Positions 8,074 through 16,340 are shown, numbered from the stretch's first letter. The stretch is 55,854 bases of DNA from Sedimentitalea nanhaiensis DSM 24252 (GCF_000473225.1 NZ_AXBG01000001.1:1-55854), one strand, 5' to 3'. Numbers and translations are program-made. The notes: generated by a model not told the origin, from the sequence alone.

Positions 8074-9059
8074 TGTTTTCTCTGATCATACCGGTCTACA
8101 AGAACGAGGCCAATATCCCGCCGCTGCTGGAGGCCGTGCAAAAACTACGCGACCAGATCGACGACGATTTCGAAGTGATCCTTGTCGTCGACGGCAGCCC
8201 GGATCGCTCTTATCTGGTGCTCAAGGAGTCCCTGCCGGCCACCGGGCTGAATGCACAGCTGGTTGCCCTGTCGCGCAATTTCGGTTCGCTTGCCGCCATC
8301 CGCGCCGGGTTGGAGCGGGCCAAGGGCGACAACATGGCGGTGATGGCCGCCGATCTCCAGGAACCACCGGAACTGGTCGTCGGCATGCAGCAGGCCCTGG
8401 CGGCCGACGAATGCGATGTGGTCTATGGCGAACGACAGCGGCGCGGCGATCCCTGGCACACCCGCATGGCCTCCTCTGCCTTCTGGGGGGCCTACCGACG
8501 CTTTGTCGCCCCGGACATCCCAAAGGGCGGGGTCGACACCTTTGGCATCACATCGGCGGTGCGCGATCAGATTCTGGGGCTGACCGAGCGCAACAGCTCT
8601 CTGGTCGGGCTGCTGTTCTGGATCGGCTTTCGCCGCAAGGGTTTGCCCTATGACCGGGCCGACCGCGAGATCGGCACTTCTTCGTGGACCTTCACGAAGA
8701 AGTGGAAATACATGCAGGACAGCATCTTCAGCTTTTCGGACCTGCCTATTTCGCTGCTGCTGATCCTGGGGTTCGGCGGGCTGGCGATCAGCATCTTTCT
8801 GGGGCTGGTGGTGTTCCTGAGCGCCGTTTTCGGACAGATCGATGTGCCGGGATATGCCGCGACCATGCTGGTGATCCTGTTCTTCAGCACGCTGCAACTG
8901 CTGTCTCTCGGGGTGCTGGGCATCTATCTGTGGCGCGTTTTTGAAAACACCAAGGGACGGCCCCTGCATATCGTGATGTCCTCTGAAAAATTTCCGGGAA
9001 ACCAACCCGCCATTGATCCGGCACAGGCCACGGTCGTTTCAAAAGGAGGCCCGCGATGA
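8073..9059 (+). CDS. GtrB/DPM1-like polyprenyl-phosphate glycosyltransferase
   Basis: 328-residue family-2 glycosyltransferase with two C-terminal membrane helices (about 222-248 and 258-285), the build of GtrB, ArnC and DPM1-like enzymes that load a sugar onto undecaprenyl phosphate. The GT-A fold begins SLIIPVYKNEANIP, has the VVDGSPD motif, and the metal-binding region is AADLQEPPE. The ATG at 8073 is chosen (GGAAAGG just upstream; it overlaps the previous stop). With the GtrA flippase and the multi-spanning protein downstream it looks like the first step of a GtrABC-like branch-transfer system. The sugar is probably the amino-deoxyhexose made by the flanking genes (inference). Confidence 0.87.
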   Translation: MFSLIIPVYKNEANIPPLLEAVQKLRDQIDDDFEVILVVDGSPDRSYLVLKESLPATGLNAQLVALSRNFGSLAAIRAGLERAKGDNMAVMAADLQEPPELVVGMQQALAADECDVVYGERQRRGDPWHTRMASSAFWGAYRRFVAPDIPKGGVDTFGITSAVRDQILGLTERNSSLVGLLFWIGFRRKGLPYDRADREIGTSSWTFTKKWKYMQDSIFSFSDLPISLLLILGFGGLAISIFLGLVVFLSAVFGQIDVPGYAATMLVILFFSTLQLLSLGVLGIYLWRVFENTKGRPLHIVMSSEKFPGNQPAIDPAQATVVSKGGPR

Positions 9060-9835
9060 ACACGGCATCGACCGGCATCGGACCGGACGTCACCCACGGG
9101 CAGAATGTCCAGATCGAAGAAAACGTGCGGATCGGGCGCGGCACCGTGCTGAGCGATACCGGAGCACAGCCGATCATCCTGCGCGCAGGCGTGCAGATCG
9201 GAGCCGGTGCGGTGATTGCTGCCGGAGTCGAAATCGGCCGCGGCGCACAGATCCGCGACGGCGCCGTGGTGCTGAACGCAATCCCGCCCAATGCCATCGC
9301 CGAGGGCAACCCGGCGCAGGTGGTCGGCTATACCACCGCCCTGCCCCAGGATATCACCACCTTTTCCGGTGGCGGTCCCGGCGCGGACAGCAACCGCACC
9401 GGCGCCGAAATTCTTCCGCTGGAGGTGGGAAACGCCGCAATCTACCGGATGCCCCAGGTTCTGGAGGCCAGCCGGGGCAACCTGACCGTCGGCGAGATCG
9501 AGCGCGACCTGCCGTTTTTGCCAAAACGCTATTTCGCCGTCTATGACGTGCCCTCGGCAAAGCTGCGCGGGGAGCATGCCCACCGGGCCTGTCACCAGTT
9601 CCTGATCTGCATGAGCGGCTCGTGTCGGGCGCTTCTGGACGATGGCGAAAACCGGCAGGAGGTGGTGCTGTCGCGGCCCGATATCGGCCTGTATCTGCCG
9701 CCGATGATCTGGGGCACGCAATATGACTATACCCGCGACGCGGTGCTGCTGGTCTTTGCCTCGCACGCCTACGACAACGCGGATTACATTCGGGATTACG
9801 AGACCTTCCGCACCGAGCTGGACGCCGCACGGTGA
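9056..9835 (+). CDS. WxcM-like fusion: hexapeptide acyltransferase + dTDP-sugar ketoisomerase
   Basis: 259 residues with two parts. Residues 1-90 are a left-handed beta-helix of hexapeptide repeats (VQIEENVRIGRGTVL, GVQIGAGAVIAAGVEIG) ending in EGNPAQVVGY, typical of sugar N-acyltransferases. Residues about 115-255 are a cupin of the FdtA/QdtA/WxcM type (RGEHAHRACHQFL, LYLPPMIWGTQYDY, VLLVFASHAYDNADYIRDY), which isomerises dTDP-4-keto-6-deoxyglucose to the 3-keto form. The fusion would catalyse the step before and the step after the aminotransferase encoded two genes upstream. It overlaps both neighbours (ATGA and GTGA), so translation is coupled. Confidence 0.87.
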   Translation: MNTASTGIGPDVTHGQNVQIEENVRIGRGTVLSDTGAQPIILRAGVQIGAGAVIAAGVEIGRGAQIRDGAVVLNAIPPNAIAEGNPAQVVGYTTALPQDITTFSGGGPGADSNRTGAEILPLEVGNAAIYRMPQVLEASRGNLTVGEIERDLPFLPKRYFAVYDVPSAKLRGEHAHRACHQFLICMSGSCRALLDDGENRQEVVLSRPDIGLYLPPMIWGTQYDYTRDAVLLVFASHAYDNADYIRDYETFRTELDAAR

Positions 9836-11376
9836 CAAGACGCCTGCCGCTGCTGGCGCTCTGGGCCGCGTGGTTTGCCGCCCTGGGGGCGCTCTATCTG
9901 ACCGTGCCGGTATCGCCGGATCAGGCGCTGTTTGACTACATCGCCTGGTCGCATCTGCAGGGCGATCTCTATTACAGCGGGGCGGTCGAGCAGAACTTCC
10001 CGGGCAAGATGCTCATGCACGAACTGGGCATCCGGCTGTTCGGGGTCGAATTCTGGTCTTTCCGCGCCATCGATACCTTGCTTCTGGTGCTGTCCACCCT
10101 GGCCGGGGCCGGGTTCCTGAAACGTGTCGGCTTTCAGGCCGCGCCTTGGGTGTTTCTGTTTCTCTACCCGGCGATCTACGTCACCTCGGGCTACTGGAGC
10201 GCCGGACAGCGCGATATCGTCGCCATGGGGGTGCTTCTGGGCGCGCTCTGCCTGATGGGCCCCGCCCCGGCCCGGCGGGCAGGCATGGCCAGCCTGACAG
10301 CCGGAGCGCTGGTGGCCGTGGCGGTTCTGATCCGTCCCACCTATCTGAGCGCGCTTGCGGGGCTGCTGGTCTTTGAATGGTTGCGGCTTGCAGGCGAACC
10401 TGCGCGGGTCTGGACCGCCCGGCTGGGCCAGAGCCTTGCGCTCTGCCTCGGGTTTGCTGCCGTGATCGGCGCGGTGGTCTGGTACGGAGCCCAGCTGGAG
10501 GTGCTCGACGACTTCTACCAGCAGGCCATCCTGTTCAATCTTCAAGCCTATCAGGTCCCCCAGCCCCGCAGCCGCCTGGTGCCGCCCATGTTGTTCGTTC
10601 TGAGCAATTCCTGGCACTGGATTGTCGCTCTGGGCGCGTTTGGGGGCGCGGTCTGGGGCCTGCAGCGGGGCTGGAGTCGCGGCCTGCTTCTGATCGTCGG
10701 GTTGATCGCGGCGGTATTGCTGTCCTATTTCGCCCAGAACAAGGGGTTCGGCTATCACCTGGGCGGTCTGCTGCCCCTGATGACCCTGCTGATCGCGGTG
10801 GCGGTGGACGGGCTGAACGGTTGGCGGCGCAATGCCCCTGGTCCGGCCTTGCGGACCCTCGCCATGGCCATGCTGGTTCTCACCGTTGTGCTGACAAGCC
10901 TGGGAAGTGCAAAGAAGCTGTGGTCCTACCGGGACAATATGGCCACGTTGCTGCATGGCCCGTTCGCCCCGGTGCAGCAAGATCCCCGTCGTCCCGCCTG
11001 GGCGGATATCGCCGAAACCGTACAGATCATCCGGGATGACAGCGCGCCAGACGCTTTCGTGCTGCAGTGGGGGCGGGTCTTTGCCGTCCCTTTCCTGGCA
11101 GAACGACGGTCGAGCCTGCGGTTCTTCCAACTGGCCGGTCTGGACGGTCTCGCCGCAACCGGATTCTCGGGCTATGAGGCCTGGCAGCAAGAGATCGCAC
11201 AGGATCTGCGGGATAAGCCGCCCGCCTTTGCCCTGATCGACACCAAGGAAGTGTCCCTGCCGCTGGATCCGGATGCAAACGGCATCGACGGGATCCTGTC
11301 ACAGGCTCTGGCAGGCTATCGCCTGCGCCAGAAAACGCCACATTATGTCCTGTTGGAGGCCCCCGATGCAAATTGA
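9832..11376 (+). CDS. multi-spanning membrane glycosyltransferase (GT-C-like)
   Basis: 514-residue integral membrane protein with about ten hydrophobic helices in residues 1-365 and a soluble C-terminal domain of about 140 residues facing, presumably, the periplasm. The first loop after helix 1 holds SPDQALFDYIAW and a GDLYYSGAVEQNFPGK region with acidic residues, as in GT39/GT-C enzymes that use polyprenyl-phosphate sugars. The start is the GTG at 9832, which overlaps the previous stop (GTGA). In context it is the best candidate for the GtrC-like transferase that moves the sugar from the lipid carrier onto the polysaccharide. A polymerase role is less likely. Confidence 0.75.
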   Translation: MTRRLPLLALWAAWFAALGALYLTVPVSPDQALFDYIAWSHLQGDLYYSGAVEQNFPGKMLMHELGIRLFGVEFWSFRAIDTLLLVLSTLAGAGFLKRVGFQAAPWVFLFLYPAIYVTSGYWSAGQRDIVAMGVLLGALCLMGPAPARRAGMASLTAGALVAVAVLIRPTYLSALAGLLVFEWLRLAGEPARVWTARLGQSLALCLGFAAVIGAVVWYGAQLEVLDDFYQQAILFNLQAYQVPQPRSRLVPPMLFVLSNSWHWIVALGAFGGAVWGLQRGWSRGLLLIVGLIAAVLLSYFAQNKGFGYHLGGLLPLMTLLIAVAVDGLNGWRRNAPGPALRTLAMAMLVLTVVLTSLGSAKKLWSYRDNMATLLHGPFAPVQQDPRRPAWADIAETVQIIRDDSAPDAFVLQWGRVFAVPFLAERRSSLRFFQLAGLDGLAATGFSGYEAWQQEIAQDLRDKPPAFALIDTKEVSLPLDPDANGIDGILSQALAGYRLRQKTPHYVLLEAPDAN

Positions 11377-11758
11377 TTCAGCCAGCCTGCGCGACCTTCT
11401 CTGGACAGGCACAAAATTCGGCCTGGTGGGGCTGACCACGGTCGGGCTTTACTTCATCGTCCTCGCCCTGGCGCGCCCCTTTATCGCAAATGTCGTGATC
11501 CTGAGCCTGTTCGCTTATGTGGCCAGCGCCGCTTTCAACTTTGTGGCACAGGCCCGCGTGACTTTTGGCAGCACGCCCACCGGCACCCGGCTGGTGCGCT
11601 ATATCCTGATGCATCTGTTGTGCATGGGCATGAACGCGACGTTGATTTACACCCTGATCGAACGGATGGACATGGGATTTTACCCGGCGCAGATCCTGGT
11701 CACCGTGATCATCGCCGGCACGTCTTTTGTCCTGTCCCGGCTCTGGGTCTATCGCTGA
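11366..11758 (+). CDS. GtrA-family membrane protein (lipid-linked sugar flippase)
   Basis: 130-residue protein with four membrane helices, the normal size of GtrA. Family marks are the first helix with KFGLVGLTTVGLY, the short loop FNFVAQARVTFG, and the end SFVLSRLWVYR. The ATG at 11366 lies inside the end of the upstream gene (11-base overlap). GtrA proteins are thought to flip undecaprenyl-phosphate sugars across the inner membrane. It is the last gene of the forward operon, and its 3' end overlaps the reverse gene ending at 11749 by ten bases. Confidence 0.88.
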   Translation: MQIDSASLRDLLWTGTKFGLVGLTTVGLYFIVLALARPFIANVVILSLFAYVASAAFNFVAQARVTFGSTPTGTRLVRYILMHLLCMGMNATLIYTLIERMDMGFYPAQILVTVIIAGTSFVLSRLWVYR

Positions 11759-12840
11759 GTTTGGGCCGCTTCCACAAGCGCGAGAAACACCGTGCCGAAC
11801 CGTGCATTGACCTCTGACGTGTAATGCCCGTCCGATACGAACCCGGATATATCCGTGGGATCGAAATGCTCGGCGGTGGCCAGATAAGCGACATTTGCAC
11901 GCTCAAGGCCCGGACGCGCGACCGTCAGGACATCCACATTCACCGGGTTTCGGGTCTGCACCAGCACGACAATCGGAATCTGCCCATCCGCCCGCGCAGT
12001 TCGGGCAAAGTCGACGATCATGCGGTCCAGAACCTCGACATAGGGATAGCCCGACCCGGCCAGGATATCGGCCTTGGTTTGCGAGACATGGGCAGTGCCA
12101 AGGGACCGGCGGACCAACCGCGCCAAGGGAGAGGCATCCAGCCAGACCGCCCCGAAGGTGATTGGCGAATAAAACGCATCCCGTTCCGCAAGCTGATCGG
12201 CCCAGGCCCTCGCCTGAGCCGGATCGGAGGCCAGAGCATGTTCCTGGGCTACGCTGGTCACCAGCGGCTCAATGCGTTTCAGCCCGTCTTCTTCCGGTTG
12301 GAAAATAGGATAGGTATAGGGGGCCGGTTGCTCGAACACCCAGCTTCGGCTGCTGAGCGCAGCCATGGCCGGAACTGACGAGGATAGGATACCCAGAACC
12401 GCGATGTCTCCGCGGCGCCGGTTGGCACGATCTTCCTGGAACAGGGCATAAGTGAAATTCGGCGGTGCGCCCGGCCCTGCGAGATTGTCCCACAGCAGAT
12501 CAGGATCCTGGTCCCGCGCCGCGGCGATAATGTCATTAACAAAGGACATGCCATAGCTGCGGATTACCGGCCCCGTGTCGGTCGCTTCATCGGCGAAACC
12601 CGCAGCCGATACAGCCAGCGCGTCCGGTCGCCAGGCCACGTTATAAAGGCTACCCGGTGCGTCCGGATCGGCCTCCCATCGGGCCAGTTTCCCGGGCACC
12701 GAGCGGCCATAGTCGAAATAACGCACCAGGCTGCCCATCCGGCCCTGCGCCTCGGCCCAGTGCAGAACCACGGCAACGCCCGTATCCAGCAGCGCCAGAC
12801 ACAGCAGGATCAGACCAAGCATTGCAGCGGTTCTTTTCAT
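11749..12840 (-). CDS. SGNH-like periplasmic protein, partner of the MBOAT acyltransferase
   Basis: 363 residues with an N-terminal signal anchor (1-25, hydrophobic LGLILLCLALLD) and a periplasmic domain. The region RSYGMSFVND (about 94-103) occupies the place of the GDS nucleophile block, and SDGHYT near the C-terminus occupies that of the D..H motif, so it looks like a diverged SGNH hydrolase/acyltransferase of the AlgX/AlgJ sort. It starts 7 bases after the MBOAT gene, so they form one operon. The inferred job is to take the acyl group exported by the MBOAT and place it on the polysaccharide. The SGNH assignment rests on motif positions only. Confidence 0.65.
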   Translation of the reverse strand: MKRTAAMLGLILLCLALLDTGVAVVLHWAEAQGRMGSLVRYFDYGRSVPGKLARWEADPDAPGSLYNVAWRPDALAVSAAGFADEATDTGPVIRSYGMSFVNDIIAAARDQDPDLLWDNLAGPGAPPNFTYALFQEDRANRRRGDIAVLGILSSSVPAMAALSSRSWVFEQPAPYTYPIFQPEEDGLKRIEPLVTSVAQEHALASDPAQARAWADQLAERDAFYSPITFGAVWLDASPLARLVRRSLGTAHVSQTKADILAGSGYPYVEVLDRMIVDFARTARADGQIPIVVLVQTRNPVNVDVLTVARPGLERANVAYLATAEHFDPTDISGFVSDGHYTSEVNARFGTVFLALVEAAQTQR

Positions 12841-12847
12841 AGCCCCC

Positions 12848-14269
12848 TCAGAACTGGAAATAGATGAAAGCCGAAGTCGCTGTGGTCGCTCCGAACGCCA
12901 GAAGATAAATCATTCCGGCATAGATACCGGCCCGGATCACCATCGGCCATGTCTGATAAAAGCGTACATTTCCCGTCCGTTCAATCAACACGTCCCAGAC
13001 CAGAAGAACAACCATACCCAGATAAGCGGCTGCCGGGATGGTCGGAATCGTCAGCCCCGGCGGGCCCGTGAACAGGCGACCGGTGAAATCCACGATCTGT
13101 GCAAAGGATGTCGCCCGAAACAGCAGCCAGCCGTAACAGACCGCCTGGAAGAACACGGCGATCATCAGAATGCGCCGAACCCATGCCATGGCGCTGCGCT
13201 GCGCCCCCTCCCCGCTGCGTTTGTGGGTTCCGGCAAGCGCGCGGTGGATAGACAACAGCCCGCCCTGGTACAGCCCCCACAGTACGAAATTCCAGGCCGC
13301 TCCGTGCCAGAGCCCACCTAGAGCCATCGTGGCCATCAGGTTGCGATAGGTCTTCCACGGCCCACCGCGATTACCACCCAGCGAAATGTAAAGGTAATCG
13401 CGCAACCAGGTGGACAGGCTGATATGCCAGCGCCGCCAGAATTCCTGCGGATCAACGGCGAAATACGGCTGGGCAAAATTGCGCATCAGACGGAAACCCA
13501 GCATCTTGGCCACCCCGCGCGCAATGTCGGTATAGCCCGAGAAATCGCAATAAATCTGGATGGCGAACAGCCAGGTCGCCAGAATGACATCCCATCGGGT
13601 TGGATCGGGACTGGCATAAATCGCGTCAACCGACGGGGCGATGGCGTCCGCGATCACGACCTTCTTGATCAGTCCCAGCAGGCATAGCACGGCACCTCGT
13701 CCCAGCGCATCCCAGCTCAGGATCCGGGGAGCAGAAATATTGGGTAGAAGGTTTTTGGCACGCTCGATCGGGCCGGCAACCAGTTGCGGAAAGAAGGCGA
13801 CGAAAAGGGCGAAGTCGAGGAAATCATGACAGGGTTTCAGCTCGCGCCGGTAGATGTCGATCGTATAGCTGAGCGTCTGGAACGTATAAAAGGAAATGCC
13901 GACCGGGAGCACAATGGACAGGGTAAACGGGTCGGCGGTATATCCAGCCCAGGTCAAAAGCTCCTGGAAACTGTCTAGGAAAAAGCCGAGATATTTGAAG
14001 ATGCCCAACATGCCCAGGTTGACCGCAAGCGAAATCCACAGGAGCTGTTTGCGCTTATCCTGACGGGTTGCTGTCGCCATCCGGAGACCAACGGCATAGT
14101 CGATGAAGGTGCTGAGCAGGATCAGGCTCAGAAAGCGCCAATCCCATGCGCCGTAGAAGATGTAGCTGGCCACCAGAAGCATCCGGTTCTGTGCCTTGTG
14201 GGGCAACAGCACATAGAGAGCGGACACAATGGCGAAGAACAGCCAGAAATTCAGCTGGGTAAACAGCAT
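12848..14269 (-). CDS. MBOAT-family O-acyltransferase (AlgI-like)
   Basis: 473-residue membrane-bound O-acyltransferase with about eleven helices. The family motifs are present: FFPQLVAGPIERA, DFSGYTDIARGVAKMLGF, QEFWRRWHISLSTWLRDYLY (His282) and GGLWHGAAWNFVLWG with the invariant catalytic His322. Such proteins pass acyl groups, usually acetyl, from a cytoplasmic donor across the membrane for esterification of an exopolysaccharide such as alginate. The following gene encodes its likely periplasmic partner. The 467 bases upstream hold origin 2. Confidence 0.92.
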   Translation of the reverse strand: MLFTQLNFWLFFAIVSALYVLLPHKAQNRMLLVASYIFYGAWDWRFLSLILLSTFIDYAVGLRMATATRQDKRKQLLWISLAVNLGMLGIFKYLGFFLDSFQELLTWAGYTADPFTLSIVLPVGISFYTFQTLSYTIDIYRRELKPCHDFLDFALFVAFFPQLVAGPIERAKNLLPNISAPRILSWDALGRGAVLCLLGLIKKVVIADAIAPSVDAIYASPDPTRWDVILATWLFAIQIYCDFSGYTDIARGVAKMLGFRLMRNFAQPYFAVDPQEFWRRWHISLSTWLRDYLYISLGGNRGGPWKTYRNLMATMALGGLWHGAAWNFVLWGLYQGGLLSIHRALAGTHKRSGEGAQRSAMAWVRRILMIAVFFQAVCYGWLLFRATSFAQIVDFTGRLFTGPPGLTIPTIPAAAYLGMVVLLVWDVLIERTGNVRFYQTWPMVIRAGIYAGMIYLLAFGATTATSAFIYFQF

Positions 14270-14478
14270 ACAGCGTCAGAGCCTGATCTGTGACGAACCG
14301 GGTTTGCGGTATCTTTTGATTCTTGTTCTCGTCAGTCGGATTGTCGTCACACTCGTCCCTTCTCTGCAGTTTCTATGTCTTTGATCCTGTCATCCGAACT
14401 CGGTTTCACCTCGCACTGGTGGCAATTTGTATCAATTCTTTTCTGGTAATTTGGTGTCGTTTCACGATGCATATAAAC

Positions 14479-14487
14479 TTATCCACA
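14479..14487 (+). promoter_or_regulatory. DnaA box of origin 2
   Basis: Perfect TTATCCACA, followed by GG as at 3473. It lies 92 bases before the first iteron of origin 2. The 200 bases before it (14270-14478) show no gene and should contain the promoter of the reverse MBOAT gene. Confidence 0.75.
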
Positions 14488-14494
14488 GGCTCTG

Positions 14495-14523
14495 TGTGTT
14501 AAATATGTGTTAAATATGTGTTA
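14495..14523 (+). repeat. 11-mer AT-rich tandem repeats (unwinding element 2)
   Basis: TGTGTTAAATA twice in perfect tandem (14495-14505, 14506-14516), then TGTGTTACG. This is the cleaner version of the motif seen at 3501-3531. An AT-rich stretch with AAAAAAA and GATAATAAAG follows to about 14560, where strand opening is expected. Confidence 0.7.
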
Positions 14524-14578
14524 CGCTAAAAAAACGGCCTACAATACTTTGATAATAAAGGTGTTTTTCAGACCCCCC

Positions 14579-14756
14579 GTGTGTAGAGTCACGAAAGAAC
14601 GTGTGTGAAATCACGAAAGAGCGTGTGTAGAGTCACGAAAGCGCTCGCGGTGTGTGTGAAATCACGAAACCGGTCCTGCTGTGTGTGAAATCACGAAAGA
14701 CTTGACGAGCGTGTGTGAAATCACGAAAGTGACGGCATGGTGGGTGAAATCACGAA
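14579..14756 (+). repeat. iteron array of origin 2 (seven copies)
   Basis: Seven direct repeats of GTGTGTGAAATCACGAA (two copies read GTGTGTAGAGTCACGAA, the last GTGGGTGAAATCACGAA) at 14579, 14601, 14623, 14652, 14681, 14711 and 14740. Spacings are 22, 22, 29, 29, 30 and 29 bases, so all copies sit on nearly the same face of the helix. The last copy begins one base after the rep start codon. The core word differs from origin 1, so each Rep may prefer its own array. Confidence 0.88.
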
Positions 14757-15798
14757 AGATGTCCGGTCCCCTCTCCTTCCCGATCGTCAGGATCAGAAGG
14801 ATTTCTTTGTGTGCGATATCTTCGATGCGGCCCCAAAGGGCGACATTGCATCGATGGCGCATCCGATCTTTTCGCTCTCCACCAAACCGGACCATCTGCC
14901 GCGCCGTTACGAGGACGAGAGCGGCAAGAACTACGTCGAGGTGCGCCCCTCGTCCGACGGGCTGGCCACGATCCACGACCGGGACGTGCTGATCTACTGC
15001 ATCAGCCAGGTCATCGCCGCGTTGAACGAAGGCCGGCAGGTGCAGCGGGTTGTCCGGATCAAGGCCTACGAGTTGCTCAAGGCCACGAACCGGGTGACGG
15101 ACGGACGTGGTTACAAGGCCCTGCGCGCGGCCCTAGTACGGTTGCAGGGCACGCAGATCGAGACCAACATTACCACTGGCGGCACCGAGCAACTGGATAT
15201 CTTCAGCATCATCGACCGGGCTCGCATCGTTCGCGAGACACGCGACGGCCGCATGCAGGAGATCGAGGTCGAACTGTCGGACTGGGTCTTCAACGCGATC
15301 CGGGCGCAGGAGGTTCTGACCCTGCATCGCAACTATTTCCGGTTGCGCAAGCCGTTGGAGCGGCGGCTCTACGAGTTGGCGCGCAAGCATTGTGGGCGGC
15401 AGAGGCAATGGCGGGTCAGCCTCCCTGCCCTGCAGCGCAAATGCGGCTCGACCTCGACCCTGCGTGAATTCCGGCGCCTTGTCGGCGCGATCGTGGATCA
15501 GGATGCGGCCTATGACCACATCCCGGACTACGCGATCCGTTTTGACGACGATATGGTGGTGTTCGAGAACCGGGGCACGATGGATCCGGTCGTCTGCGAC
15601 TCGGCGGCAGACCTGATCCGGCTCAGCCCCCAAGCCCATGACAAGGCCCGCGCCGCAGCCCCTGGCTGGGACGTGCATTACCTTGAACAAGCCTGGCGCA
15701 GCTGGATGGCCGATGGTGGTCTGGATGCGCCGCGTGATGCGGACAAGGCCTTTGTCGGGTTCTGTGCCAAGTGGTTCGAAAAGCGCGGTCGGCCCTAG
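14737..15798 (+). CDS. replication initiator protein A (RPA family), copy 2
   Basis: 353-residue initiator, clearly paralogous to the one at 3685. It has the same DFFVCDIFDA, HPIFSLSTKPD, DRDVLIYCISQ, YELLKATNR, LSDWVFNAI and YFRLRKPLERRLYELARKH blocks in the same order, and the same C-terminal APGWDVHYLEQAWRSWM and FVGFCAKWFEKRGRP segment. The ATG at 14737 is in the last iteron and has no strong Shine-Dalgarno, suggesting that bound Rep blocks its own expression. Codon use is more GC-rich than in copy 1, which points to separate origins of the two modules. This copy is linked to parA and a parB-like gene and is probably the main replicon. Confidence 0.92.
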   Translation: MVGEITKDVRSPLLPDRQDQKDFFVCDIFDAAPKGDIASMAHPIFSLSTKPDHLPRRYEDESGKNYVEVRPSSDGLATIHDRDVLIYCISQVIAALNEGRQVQRVVRIKAYELLKATNRVTDGRGYKALRAALVRLQGTQIETNITTGGTEQLDIFSIIDRARIVRETRDGRMQEIEVELSDWVFNAIRAQEVLTLHRNYFRLRKPLERRLYELARKHCGRQRQWRVSLPALQRKCGSTSTLREFRRLVGAIVDQDAAYDHIPDYAIRFDDDMVVFENRGTMDPVVCDSAADLIRLSPQAHDKARAAAPGWDVHYLEQAWRSWMADGGLDAPRDADKAFVGFCAKWFEKRGRP

Positions 15799-15815
15799 AT
15801 TGGTAGATTTGTATG

Positions 15816-15824
15816 ATCCTAGGA
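15816..15824. promoter_or_regulatory. CCTAGG palindrome after rep copy 2
   Basis: ATCCTAGGA, 18 bases after the rep stop. The same word follows the orphan Rep fragment at 16199, and related half-sites flank the parA-parB genes. It is a candidate binding site for the ParB-like protein or a marker of a duplicated segment. Confidence 0.45.
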
Positions 15825-15987
15825 ACTTCGATTTCTTGAGGTCAAGACGCAGATATTGATGTCTTGGATATCACCCGGGCGGCCCTCAATTATTTGGTTG
15901 TTTTGGCCTCAAGAAACCCCTTAGCGCTCGATAGTTTTTGGTTACCTTTCTATGAAGTAACGGGGGAGCCGCGAGAACCGAGGCACC

Positions 15988-16191
15988 ATGACCCCTGCCC
16001 CGCTGAACGACAGTGGTATCTCCGCGCTCAAGCCGGAGACCTTTGAGTGCGCCGGGGCCGCCGCACCGGGTTGGGATATCTACCATCTTGAACGGGAATG
16101 GCGGGATTGGATCATCGAACCGCCGCGCGACGCCGACCGCGCTTTTGTCGGATTCTGTGCGAAGTGGTTTGAGAAACGGGGTCGCGCCTAG
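15988..16191 (+). CDS. orphan C-terminal fragment of an RPA initiator
   Basis: 67-residue frame whose residues 18-67 match the last 50 residues of both Rep proteins (APGWDIYHLEREWRDW, then RDADRAFVGFCAKWFEKRGR). Residues 1-17 are not clearly related. A GAGG six bases before the ATG would allow translation. The match continues beyond the stop: both this frame and rep copy 2 end in TAGATT and are followed by a CCTAGG palindrome. It is either a remnant of a third rep gene that once headed the par operon, or the result of a segmental duplication. If translated, it could compete with or modulate Rep. Nothing proves expression. Confidence 0.65.
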   Translation: MTPAPLNDSGISALKPETFECAGAAAPGWDIYHLEREWRDWIIEPPRDADRAFVGFCAKWFEKRGRA

Positions 16192-16198
16192 ATTCATA

Positions 16199-16212
16199 CA
16201 ATCCTAGGATTG
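16199..16212. promoter_or_regulatory. perfect 14-bp CCTAGG palindrome upstream of parA
   Basis: CAATCCTAGGATTG is fully symmetric. It lies 165 bases before parA and belongs to a family of ATAGGAT/ATCCTA words at 15816, 16311, 16347 and 17277-17309, all around the par genes and not noticed elsewhere. It is a candidate centromere (parS-like) or operator element. Confidence 0.5.
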
Positions 16213-16340
16213 ATAATTATCGCAAAGCTATAATTTCATAATCCTGATATTTGTGGATCACAGAAATCTGCAATTCTGCAACTGTTGAATCCAAGCTTCC
16301 TGCTGTTGAAGGATCCTATCTTGCTCGAATACATGCTTTC

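Noticed and set aside
9796-11190. Reverse open frame of 464 codons
   Set aside because: Antisense to the GT-C-like membrane protein; rich in Gln, Arg and His without any motif.
14579-14756. CRISPR-like regular repeats
   Set aside because: The units are only 17-18 bases with gaps of 5-13 bases, run into a rep start codon and follow a DnaA box. They are iterons.
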